Source: Sulfitobacter sp. JL08
GTDB taxonomy: Bacteria; Pseudomonadota; Alphaproteobacteria; Rhodobacterales; Rhodobacteraceae
Length of the DNA stretch: 64,000 bases
NCBI RefSeq assembly: GCF_003352045.1
Contig: NZ_CP025815.1
Span: forward strand, 3,844,001-3,908,000
Direction of reading: 5' to 3'
Under the pieces are notes generated by a model, which saw only the letters and a list, made by a program, of their open reading frames with translations, ran no database searches and was not told the origin of the DNA. Every line of letters begins with the position of its first letter. The stretch's first letter is position 1. The translations under genes and the position numbers were made by a program. This document shows, one piece after another, positions 17,839 through 25,187 of this stretch.

Positions 17839-19744
17839 ACTGCTGATCTTATCCATCCTCCTGATCTGGGGCAGCGCGGCAGCCGCGCAAACCCCTGTGC
17901 TGAAGGAAAGCACATTCTGGCAAAGCGAAGTTGAACGCGGCGATATGCCCCCGATTGCAGCACGTTTGCCCGCAGAACCGCTGATTGTGGATCTACCCGC
18001 AAAAGGCCGCAGTTTTGGCGTGCAGGGCGGCACGATGCGCACCTTGGTATCCCGTTCGAAAGACGTGCGGCAAATGGTGGTTTATGGCTACGCCCGTCTG
18101 GTCGGCTACGATGAAAACTACGAACTGAAGCCGGATATCCTGTCCAGCTATGAAATAGATGACAACCGGCGCTTCGTGTTCAATCTGCGCCCTGGCCACC
18201 GCTGGTCCAACGGTGCGCCGTTCACCTCGGCCGATTTCGAATACTGGTGGAAACATATCGCCAATAACAAGGAACTTAGCCCGACAGGCCCGCCCGAATT
18301 CATGAGCGTCGAGGGCGAATATCCCGAAGTCAGCTTTCCCGACCGCTACACCGTCATTTTTGAATGGTCCAAGCCGAACGGACGGTTTCTTCAGTTGCTG
18401 GCCGAAGCGCGCCCGCCGTTTATCTACCGGCCCGCCAATTACCTGAAACAGTTTCACAAGGATTTTGTAGATCCGGAAACCCTTGCCGAAATCGTCGAAG
18501 AAAAGCGGGTGAACAGTTGGGCGGCACTGCACAACAAACTGGATAACATGTACAAGTTCGACAATCCGGACGAACCGACATTGCAACCGTGGATGAGTGC
18601 ATCGAACAATTCGACATCTCGGTATCTGTTTGTGCGCAACCCCTATTACCACCGGATCGATTCAAAGGGCGTTCAGCTGCCCTATATCGACATTGTCGAA
18701 ATGACAGTGACAGGCTCGGGTCTCATCGCGGCCAAGGCCAATGCGGGCGAAGCAGACCTGCAGGCACGTGGCCTGGATTTTCGCGATGTTCCGATTCTGA
18801 AAAAGGGCGAACTGGACGGCGGAAACTATGTCGTTCATCTTTGGTCCAATGCCGTCGCATCGCAAATCGCGATTTATCCCAACCTGAATTTCGCAGATCC
18901 GATCTGGCGCGATATCTTGCGCGATGTCCGGTTCCGGCGGGCGCTGTCTCTGGGCATAGACAGACGCATGATCAATCGCGGGCTGTATTTTGGTCTGGGT
19001 GTCGAAGGCGGCATGACGGTTCTAAAGCAAAGCCCGTTTTTTGAAGATGAAAACCGGACAGCCTGGGCAACCTATGACGTTGAAAAGGCAAACGCCCTGC
19101 TGAATGAAATGGGCCTGACAGAGCGAACCGGCGATGGGTTTCGCAAACTGCCGGATGGTCGTCCGCTGCGTTTTATCATCGAAACAGCCGGCGAACGGCA
19201 AGAAGTCGAAAACGTTCTTCAGATCGTGACAGACACCTGGCGCGACATTGGCGTGCAACTTGTGATGCGCCCGCTGGATCGCGATATCCTGCGCAACAGG
19301 GTCTATGCAGGCGTCACCATGGGGGCGGTCTGGTTCGGGTGGGACAACGGTATTCCCACGGCCATGACCCCACCGACCTACCTTGCACCCACAACGCAGG
19401 ATTTCTTTGCCTGGCCGATGTGGGGGCAATATTATCAAACGACAGGACAAGCCGGTGAACCGCCAGATTTGGAACCCGCACAGCGACTGCTGGATCTGGC
19501 ACATGCGTGGGAACGCACGACTGACAAAACGGAACGCAGTCGTATCTGGCAGGAAATGCTTGAGATTCATGCCGACCAATTGTTCGGGATTGGAATCATC
19601 TCTGAAACACCCCAACCCGTCGTCGTGTCCAAACGTCTGCGCAACGTCCCCGAAACCGCCCTTTGGACATGGGAACCGGGCGCGCATTTTGGCGTGCACC
19701 GGATCGATGAATTTTATTTTGATCCGGAGCCCGTGACACAATGA
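17831..19744 (+). CDS. ABC transporter substrate-binding protein, family 5
   Basis: The 637-residue protein begins with a signal peptide (MYRLLILSILLIWGSAAAAQ) and has the family 5 signature region FNLRPGHRWSNGAPFTSADFEYWW near residue 120. Domain II includes FRRALSLGIDRRMINRGLYFG and DIGVQLVMRPLDRD. Proteins of this size bind oligopeptides, opines or similar ligands in the periplasm. It overlaps the ATPase gene upstream by 8 bp and the first permease downstream by 4 bp, so the four genes are translated together. The ligand cannot be read from the sequence. Confidence 0.92.
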   Translation: MYRLLILSILLIWGSAAAAQTPVLKESTFWQSEVERGDMPPIAARLPAEPLIVDLPAKGRSFGVQGGTMRTLVSRSKDVRQMVVYGYARLVGYDENYELKPDILSSYEIDDNRRFVFNLRPGHRWSNGAPFTSADFEYWWKHIANNKELSPTGPPEFMSVEGEYPEVSFPDRYTVIFEWSKPNGRFLQLLAEARPPFIYRPANYLKQFHKDFVDPETLAEIVEEKRVNSWAALHNKLDNMYKFDNPDEPTLQPWMSASNNSTSRYLFVRNPYYHRIDSKGVQLPYIDIVEMTVTGSGLIAAKANAGEADLQARGLDFRDVPILKKGELDGGNYVVHLWSNAVASQIAIYPNLNFADPIWRDILRDVRFRRALSLGIDRRMINRGLYFGLGVEGGMTVLKQSPFFEDENRTAWATYDVEKANALLNEMGLTERTGDGFRKLPDGRPLRFIIETAGERQEVENVLQIVTDTWRDIGVQLVMRPLDRDILRNRVYAGVTMGAVWFGWDNGIPTAMTPPTYLAPTTQDFFAWPMWGQYYQTTGQAGEPPDLEPAQRLLDLAHAWERTTDKTERSRIWQEMLEIHADQLFGIGIISETPQPVVVSKRLRNVPETALWTWEPGAHFGVHRIDEFYFDPEPVTQ

Positions 19745-20769
19745 TGGTCTTGCGCTACGCGATCTACCGCTTCTTCACGATGCTGCTGACGCTGCTTGTG
19801 GTGTCGGTGCTGATCTTTGTGATCATCAACCTGCCGCCCGGCGACTACCTGAGCAACCAGATCAACGAACTGCGCGCGACGGGGCAAAGCTCTGGCGTGG
19901 CCAAGGCCGAATTCTTGCGCGAAGAATACGCCCTGGATCGACCCATCTGGGAACAATACCTGATCTGGGTCGGGTTCGCGCCCGGACCAAACGGGTTTTC
20001 CGGCCTGATACAAGGCGATTTTGGCTGGTCTTTCGAATTCGACAGGCCAGTGTCGGAAATTGTCGGGGATGCGTTGTGGCTGACGGTTCTGGTGAACCTT
20101 TCTGCGGTGTTGTTTGTCTATATCGTGGCGCTTCCTCTGGGTGTTCTGGCGGCGGCAAAGTCGGAAAGCTGGGTTGATTACACGGCGGGTTTCGTCGGGT
20201 ATCTGGGCCTTGCCACCCCCAACTTTCTGCTGGCGCTTATTCTATTCTATTATGGCCATAAATATTTCGACCTGCCCATCGGCGGCCTGATGTCCCCCGA
20301 ATTCGAAGGTGAACCGATGAGTTGGGAAAAGGTCAAATCGGTGCTGGTTCACCTGATTGTACCGACCTTCGTGATCGGCACCTCTGGTGCTGCAGGCATG
20401 ATGCAACGGCTGCGCGCCAATATGCTGGACGAACTGGGCAAACCCTATGTGGAAACCGCTACAGCCAAAGGCATGGCGCCGGCGCGGATGCTGACCAAAT
20501 ACCCGTTGCGTGTGGCCTTTAACCCGTTTGTCGCCGATATCGGAAACCTGCTGCCCGCCATGGTTTCGGGGTCGGTTCTGGTGTCTGTGGTGCTGGGCTT
20601 GCAAACCATCGGCCCCGATCTTCTGGCCGCCCTGAAAAGTCAGGATCAGTTTCTGGCAGGGTTTGTGCTGATGTTCGTGGCATTGCTCACGTTGATTGGC
20701 ACGATGATTTCCGATGTTCTGCTGATGCTGCTTGATCCGCGCATCCGGTACGGGGGGCGCGAATTATGA
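19741..20769 (+). CDS. Peptide-type ABC importer permease (DppB-like)
   Basis: A 342-residue inner-membrane permease begins with the characteristic first helix MVLRYAIYRFFTMLLTLLVVSVLIFVIINLPPGDY. It contains the EAA-type cytoplasmic loop RANMLDELGKPYVETATAKGMAP and ends with LLMLLDPRIRYGGREL. The family forms a heterodimer with a DppC-like partner, here the next gene, which it overlaps by 4 bp. About six membrane helices are predicted by eye. It belongs to the operon starting at 16066. Confidence 0.92.
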   Translation: MMVLRYAIYRFFTMLLTLLVVSVLIFVIINLPPGDYLSNQINELRATGQSSGVAKAEFLREEYALDRPIWEQYLIWVGFAPGPNGFSGLIQGDFGWSFEFDRPVSEIVGDALWLTVLVNLSAVLFVYIVALPLGVLAAAKSESWVDYTAGFVGYLGLATPNFLLALILFYYGHKYFDLPIGGLMSPEFEGEPMSWEKVKSVLVHLIVPTFVIGTSGAAGMMQRLRANMLDELGKPYVETATAKGMAPARMLTKYPLRVAFNPFVADIGNLLPAMVSGSVLVSVVLGLQTIGPDLLAALKSQDQFLAGFVLMFVALLTLIGTMISDVLLMLLDPRIRYGGREL

Positions 20770-21920
20770 CCATTCTGCCCGATGGCCGGTATGTTGACGA
20801 TGCACCTTACGATCCAAGCGAAGACCTGCACAAACTTGAACGCACGGATATGGATGCGCCCAACTGGGTGCTGGTCTGGCGCCGCTTTCGCCGTCACAAG
20901 CTTGGCCTGATTTCCGGTCTGTTCCTGTTGTTTTCCTATCTGATGCTGCCGATTGCCGGTTTCATCGCGCCCTATACACCGAACGAACGCCACACCGATC
21001 ATCTTTATGCCCCGCCGCAGGGGATCCACCTGTTCAATCAGGGAAAATTCATCGGACCACATGTCATTCCACTGGTTGCACGGGCCGATCTGACAGAATT
21101 CCGCTGGTATTATGATCCGCAGCTCGACACCCCCATGCCGCTTGAATTCTTTTGCGAGGGTGGCACCTATAAACTCGCCGGGCTGATCAAGACCAACAAA
21201 CACCTGTTCTGCGCCCCCGAAGGTGCGACAGTGTTTCTGTTGGGGTCTGACAGGCTTGGTCGCGATGTGTTTTCCCGCATCCTTTACGGCGCGCAACTGT
21301 CTCTTACCGTCGGTCTGATCGGGATCAGCGTATCGTTCCTGCTGGGCATCGGCTTTGGCAGCATCGCGGGATATTTCGGCGGCAAGACGGACTGGCTGAT
21401 CCAGCGCACGATCGAGATTTTGCGCTCTCTGCCGGAACTGCCTTTGTGGCTGGCCCTATCGGCGGCGGTGCCGTCGCACTGGGGGCCAGTTGCCGTCTTT
21501 TTCATAATTTCGATCATATTGGGCCTGTTGGACTGGCCCGGACTGGCCCGGTCCGTCCGATCAAAATTTCTAAGCTTGCGCGAAGAGGAATATGTACGCG
21601 CTGCGGAAATGATGGGGGCCAAACCAAAGCGGATTATCCAGCGCCATCTGCTTCCCAATTTCCTCAGCCATCTTATCGCAAGCGCAACCCTGTCAATTCC
21701 GGCGATGATCCTCGGGGAAACCGCGCTCAGTTTTCTGGGCCTCGGGTTGCGCGCGCCAGCGGTCAGTTGGGGCGTCATGCTGAACGATGCCCAGAACCTT
21801 GCGTCGATCGAAATCTATCCGTGGACCGCCATTCCGATGCTGCCGATCATCATCGTTGTGCTGGCCTTCAACTTTCTGGGTGACGGCCTGCGCGATTCAC
21901 TGGACCCATATAAAAGCTGA
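20766..21920 (+). CDS. Peptide-type ABC importer permease (DppC-like) with long periplasmic loop
   Basis: The 384-residue second permease has a cytoplasmic N-terminus, a first helix (LGLISGLFLLFSYLMLPIAGFIAPY) and then an unusually long segment of about 100 residues containing two Cys (FFCEGGTYKLAG, HLFCAPEGA) before the GSDRLGRDVFSRILYGAQLSL motif. The EAA loop is EEYVRAAEMMGAKPKRIIQRHLLPN and the C-terminus is FLGDGLRDSLDPYKS. Ordinary DppC proteins are about 300 residues. It is the last gene of the importer operon and stops 8 bp before the convergent amidohydrolase gene ends. Confidence 0.9.
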   Translation: MTILPDGRYVDDAPYDPSEDLHKLERTDMDAPNWVLVWRRFRRHKLGLISGLFLLFSYLMLPIAGFIAPYTPNERHTDHLYAPPQGIHLFNQGKFIGPHVIPLVARADLTEFRWYYDPQLDTPMPLEFFCEGGTYKLAGLIKTNKHLFCAPEGATVFLLGSDRLGRDVFSRILYGAQLSLTVGLIGISVSFLLGIGFGSIAGYFGGKTDWLIQRTIEILRSLPELPLWLALSAAVPSHWGPVAVFFIISIILGLLDWPGLARSVRSKFLSLREEEYVRAAEMMGAKPKRIIQRHLLPNFLSHLIASATLSIPAMILGETALSFLGLGLRAPAVSWGVMLNDAQNLASIEIYPWTAIPMLPIIIVVLAFNFLGDGLRDSLDPYKS

Positions 21921-21928
21921 CAGCTGCG

Positions 21929-22789
21929 CTATTCGGCGGCCAGTGGCATGCGCCGTTGTCCGATCGCACTGATTTCTGCAATCACGCCGCGCAGGGTTCT
22001 TTGGAACGCATCAAAGTTCTTGTTCGGCCGGATCAGGATTTCATTCATATAGATCGACCGGTCAATTTCGACCTGAATGGCGTGTTGCTGGCGCGACGGG
22101 CGTCCATAGGCCTGCGTCACATAGGCCCCCGCGAACGGTGCATTGCGCGAAACAACAAAACCCGCCGTCGCAAATGCGGATTCGATCCGGTCGACAATTT
22201 CACCGTTTGCCGCGGCTCCGAACCGGTCCCCCAACACAATCTCGGGGCGTTTGACCCCTGATCTTGCAATACCGTCCATCGCCTCGTGCGGCATTGAATG
22301 GCAATCGATCAATATGGCGCGGCCATGATCCGAAAGCGCCTGATCCAGAAGGTTCTGCAGGGCGTGATGGTAGGGATACCAATACTGGTCGATACGGCGC
22401 TGTGCCTCTGCCCGTCGCAGCTTGCCCCGATAGATCGCGCGACCATTGGCCACCACCCGCGGAATGACACCCAAACCGGACGCAACGCGCGGGTTGTGCC
22501 CGTGCTTTTCCACCCCTTCGATCAACGCCGGGTCAAGTTCATCGGGGCTGCGATTCAGATCCAGATAGGCACGCGGAACGCCCGCCTTCAGAAAAGGGGC
22601 GCCAAATTCCGGCGCACAGCCAAACAACTGATCAACAAATGCATCTTCGGAAGACCGGATAATATGTTCATCCAGAACCGACTGGCGTACAAAGGCGTGC
22701 GGATAATTGCGCGCACTGTGTGGCGAAGCGAAAACCGCACAGGATGTGCGGCGCTCCGGTAGAATCAGATCAAAGGCGTCGTTCTGCAT
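21929..22789 (-). CDS. N-formylglutamate amidohydrolase family protein
   Basis: The 286-residue product matches the N-formylglutamate amidohydrolase fold. It has VFASPHSARNYP with a zinc-ligand His, SEDAFVDQLF with an acidic ligand, and ILIDCHSMP with another His, plus AIQVEIDRSIYMNE near the end. The archetype hydrolyses N-formyl-L-glutamate in histidine degradation, but no hut genes are nearby and many homologues next to transporters have unknown amide substrates. I chose the ATG at 22789 because AAGGAG lies 7 nt upstream; longer frames begin at 22837. The convergent peptide-type importer ends 8 bp away. Confidence 0.82.
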   Translation of the reverse strand: MQNDAFDLILPERRTSCAVFASPHSARNYPHAFVRQSVLDEHIIRSSEDAFVDQLFGCAPEFGAPFLKAGVPRAYLDLNRSPDELDPALIEGVEKHGHNPRVASGLGVIPRVVANGRAIYRGKLRRAEAQRRIDQYWYPYHHALQNLLDQALSDHGRAILIDCHSMPHEAMDGIARSGVKRPEIVLGDRFGAAANGEIVDRIESAFATAGFVVSRNAPFAGAYVTQAYGRPSRQQHAIQVEIDRSIYMNEILIRPNKNFDAFQRTLRGVIAEISAIGQRRMPLAAE

Positions 22790-22843
22790 TTCCATTCTCC
22801 TTATGGGATATGATAGCGCATTAAAGTCAAATGCCAAAAGCCC

Positions 22844-22872
22844 TTGATCCCTTCTGCGACTCCTTTTATAGA
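22844..22872 (+). promoter_or_regulatory. Predicted sigma-70 promoter for tRNA-Val
   Basis: A TTGATC element at 22844-22849 and TATAGA at 22867-22872 are separated by 17 bp. Each matches four of six consensus positions. Transcription would start near 22879 and read through the tRNA. A GC-rich dyad (GGCGCGG/CCGCGCC, 22882-22899) lies in the predicted leader. Confidence 0.4.
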
Positions 22873-22938
22873 CCGCCTACCGGCGCGGATTTCCGCGCCC
22901 CATTTTGTTGGGGCACAGTTATTCCTGTTGGTATTCAT

Positions 22939-23013
22939 GGGCGCTTAGCTCAGCGGTAGAGCACTTCGTTGACATCGAAGGGGTCACAAGTTCGAACCTT
23001 GTAGTGCCCACCA
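22939..23013 (+). tRNA. tRNA-Val (GAC)
   Basis: A full cloverleaf can be folded. The acceptor stem GGGCGCT pairs with AGTGCCC, with one G-T pair. The D arm contains TAGCTCAGCGGTAGAGC. The anticodon stem CTTCG/CGAAG encloses TTGACAT with anticodon GAC, and the T arm contains the GTTCGAA signature. The 3' CCA is encoded (23011-23013). It reads valine GUC codons, and GUU by wobble. The rpmJ start follows 85 bp downstream. Confidence 0.97.
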
Positions 23014-23098
23014 TGAATTCACTGTTTTGGATGGCATCGCCGTTCCGAACACCCGCAACCCCGGCGCTGGCCCGCGCCACGAGACCAGGAGAAGACCC

Positions 23099-23224
23099 AT
23101 GAAGGTCAGAAATTCGCTCCGTTCGCTCAAAGCACGGCATCGTGATTGCCGCATTGTGCGTCGCAAAGGCCGCGTCTACGTGATCAACAAGACGCAGCCC
23201 CGGTTCAAGGCCCGTCAGGGATAA
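23099..23224 (+). CDS. rpmJ: Ribosomal protein bL36
   Basis: The 41-residue basic protein [22 protein letters not shown]... is the bL36 of large-subunit ribosomes. It keeps C17 and the SLKARHRDC segment, but has [14 protein letters not shown] at the end. This is the longer bL36 type of alphaproteobacteria, which lacks the complete four-residue zinc ribbon. AGGAG lies upstream of the ATG. It stands alone between tRNA-Val and a strong terminator, so it may be co-transcribed with the tRNA or use its own promoter. Confidence 0.95.
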   Translation: MKVRNSLRSLKARHRDCRIVRRKGRVYVINKTQPRFKARQG

Positions 23225-23261
23225 GACACCGGTCAAAACGCCTGTATGGGCGTTCAGACAT

Positions 23262-23294
23262 AAAAAAGCCGCCCGGTCTTCGGGCGGCTTTTTT
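23262..23294 (+). terminator. Rho-independent terminator after rpmJ
   Basis: GCCGCCCG (23268-23275) pairs perfectly with CGGGCGGC (23281-23288) around a GTCTT loop. Six A before it and six T after it extend the stem and give the U-tract. It ends transcription of rpmJ. Confidence 0.93.
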
Positions 23295-23322
23295 GCGTGC
23301 GGGTCTTAGGCACGAATAATAA

Positions 23323-23388
23323 CCGACTAAAACAGTAAGAATATGATTGCGCTCCCCGCAGAATCATGTTTCTGATGGTTTTAGTCGG
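23323..23388. promoter_or_regulatory. Nested inverted repeat in the leader of the iron-binding protein gene
   Basis: CCGACTAAAAC (23323-23333) and GTTTTAGTCGG (23378-23388) are a perfect 11-bp inverted repeat. Inside it, ATGATT (23343-23348) and AATCAT (23362-23367) form a second dyad. The element ends 43 bp before the start of the periplasmic iron-binding gene. It could be an operator for two dimers or an RNA hairpin. It does not match the iron-rhodo box or a typical Irr box by eye. Confidence 0.5.
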
Positions 23389-23431
23389 AAATATCCGAAG
23401 CACTCGCACATCATGCAAAAAGGCTCCTCAG

Positions 23432-24451
23432 ATGACGAAACTTCTTACTCCAACGCTGGCAATTGCACTGGCCGGAACCGTTGCCACCATGGCCACAGCC
23501 CAAGGCGAACTGAACCTTTATTCCTCGCGCCACTACGACACAGACGAACGCCTGTATTCCGATTTTACCGATGCAACCGGCATCACGATCAACCGGATTG
23601 AAGGCAAGGCTGACGAATTGCTGGCGCGGATGCAGGCAGAAGGCGCCAACAGCCCCGCCGATATCCTGCTGACGGTCGATACATCCCGTCTGGCACGGGC
23701 CAAGGACCTGGGCGTTTTACAGTCTGTCGATAGCGCAATTCTGGAAGACCGCATTCCCCCGCAGTTGCAGGACACCGACAACCAATGGTTTGGTTTGTCA
23801 CAGCGTTCGCGCATCATCTTTTACAACACAGAAACCGTCGACACGCCGCCGCAAACCTATGCCGCGCTTGCAGATCCGATGTACAAGGGCCAGATCTGCA
23901 TCAGATCGTCCAGCAATGAATACAACCAAACCCTGCTGGCAGCGATTGTCACACATGCCGGTGAAGACGCGGCCCGTGACTGGGCAACCGGCGTCGTGGC
24001 CAACATGGCACGCGACCCGCAAGGTGGCGACACAGATCAGCTGCGCGGCATTGTGTCGGGGGAATGTGATATCTCTGTATCCAACACCTATTACTTTGCC
24101 CGCGCGATCCGCACGGATGTAAAAGGCGTCTCCGAAAGCATCGATCAGATCGGCTGGCTTTTCCCCGATCAGGATGGCAACGGCGCACACATGAACCTGT
24201 CCGGAGGCGGTGTTGCGGCCTATGCCCCGAACTATGACAACGCGGTAAAATTCCTCGAATATCTGGCTTCGGATCAGGCGCAGCAGTATTTCTCGGCCGG
24301 AAACGATGAATACCCTGTTGTCGAGGGCGTGCAATTGTCTCCCTCGGTTGAAAAACTTGGGTCATTCCAAGCGGATGACGTCGATTTGTCAGCCGTTGCG
24401 AAAAACATCGCAACCGCGCAAAAGATCTTTAACGAAGTGGGCTGGAAGTAA
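23432..24451 (+). CDS. Iron(III) ABC transporter substrate-binding protein (FbpA-like)
   Basis: The 339-residue protein has a signal peptide (MTKLLTPTLAIALAGTVATMATAQ) and a mature start GELNLYSSRHYDTDERLYSDF typical of ferric-iron binding proteins. The paired tyrosines in SVSNTYYFARAIR near residue 220 correspond to the iron-coordinating YY of FbpA. It binds Fe(III) in the periplasm. ATG 23432 is used; an upstream in-frame codon at 23366 lies inside the inverted repeat. Its likely permease partner is at 26738-28381 on the opposite strand, and the ATPase is not in the window. Confidence 0.92.
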   Translation: MTKLLTPTLAIALAGTVATMATAQGELNLYSSRHYDTDERLYSDFTDATGITINRIEGKADELLARMQAEGANSPADILLTVDTSRLARAKDLGVLQSVDSAILEDRIPPQLQDTDNQWFGLSQRSRIIFYNTETVDTPPQTYAALADPMYKGQICIRSSSNEYNQTLLAAIVTHAGEDAARDWATGVVANMARDPQGGDTDQLRGIVSGECDISVSNTYYFARAIRTDVKGVSESIDQIGWLFPDQDGNGAHMNLSGGGVAAYAPNYDNAVKFLEYLASDQAQQYFSAGNDEYPVVEGVQLSPSVEKLGSFQADDVDLSAVAKNIATAQKIFNEVGWK

Positions 24452-24480
24452 TCTGGCCATCATACCAAAAAATTTTTGAA

Positions 24481-24508
24481 ACGCGGGTTTGGCGACCCGC
24501 GTTTTTTT
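24481..24508 (+). terminator. Rho-independent terminator after the iron-binding gene
   Basis: ACGCGGGT (24481-24488) pairs with ACCCGCGT (24495-24502) around a TTGGCG loop and is followed by seven T. An A-rich stretch precedes it. It lies between convergent genes; the clear U-tract is on the plus strand. Confidence 0.9.
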
Positions 24509-24521
24509 GCCTGCCCTTCGG

Positions 24522-25175
24522 CTAAAGCGCGTGGAAAAATCCGATTGTACCGACCAGAACCAGCGAAAGCGCCCAGACGATATCCAGATCGAACCAGCTT
24601 TTGGTCAGGAATTTTAGGCCCAGCCACCGATACACGGCAAGCGCGATGCCGCCACCCGCAACGATCATTGCGGCCGTGTGAACAAGCGCAACGGCGATCG
24701 CAAGACCAGCGTTTTCGCCCATGAGCGACGCCGCAGCTTGATGGCCGGCATCCAGTTCCGACATTTCGCACAGCCCCAGGTAAATCGGGACCAGCATCAA
24801 TCCGGCCCCATGCGCCAGTGCCACCAGAAACGACCAAAGCGCCAGACGAGAAGGCGGAATCCGCGCCAGAAACCGTGGATGACGCCGGTTCAGCAACAAA
24901 AACACCCCAAGCCCGATCACCAATACCGCGGCACCCAGCTGGATTTCGCGCTGGTAATCGATCAGGACGTACATGAACGCAAAGGGAAGCAGAATGCCGA
25001 CCATGGACACAAAATGGCCCACTGCCAGCGCGGCAAGCGCGCGCGGCAAGGCACCGGCCTTCTGCTCCATCAGGGCGGCCGAGACGGCAAGGGGCCAACC
25101 CATGCCGGGATTGGCCCCATGGTATAATCCAACCCCGATAACGGCCAGCCACAGGCCAGCCGCACCGGAAAGCAT
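24522..25175 (-). CDS. Polytopic membrane protein next to methanethiol oxidase, function unknown
   Basis: This 217-residue hydrophobic protein has about six membrane segments. It begins with LWLAVIGVGLYHGANPGMGWPLAVSAALM, in which the His-Gly-x-Asn-Pro-Gly-Met-Gly-Trp motif stands out, and has more His in LAVGHFVSMVG, LAHGAGLML and ALVHTAAMI. Histidines in membrane helices suggest metal handling, as in NiCoT/HupE-type transporters, but I see no firm match. The start is uncertain: ATG 25175, or a TTG at 25184 lying 3 bp after the mtoX stop. The close spacing makes it part of the mtoX transcript. Confidence 0.7.
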   Translation of the reverse strand: MLSGAAGLWLAVIGVGLYHGANPGMGWPLAVSAALMEQKAGALPRALAALAVGHFVSMVGILLPFAFMYVLIDYQREIQLGAAVLVIGLGVFLLLNRRHPRFLARIPPSRLALWSFLVALAHGAGLMLVPIYLGLCEMSELDAGHQAAASLMGENAGLAIAVALVHTAAMIVAGGGIALAVYRWLGLKFLTKSWFDLDIVWALSLVLVGTIGFFHAL

Positions 25176-25187
25176 TTCAGTCAACGA

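Noticed and set aside
22882-22913. GC-rich dyads before tRNA-Val considered as a terminator
   Set aside because: There is no U-tract, and a promoter-like pair lies just upstream, so they are more likely part of the tRNA leader.
23323-23388. CRISPR-like or mobile-element end for the nested inverted repeat
   Set aside because: There is one copy only, with no spacer series, transposase or target duplication nearby.
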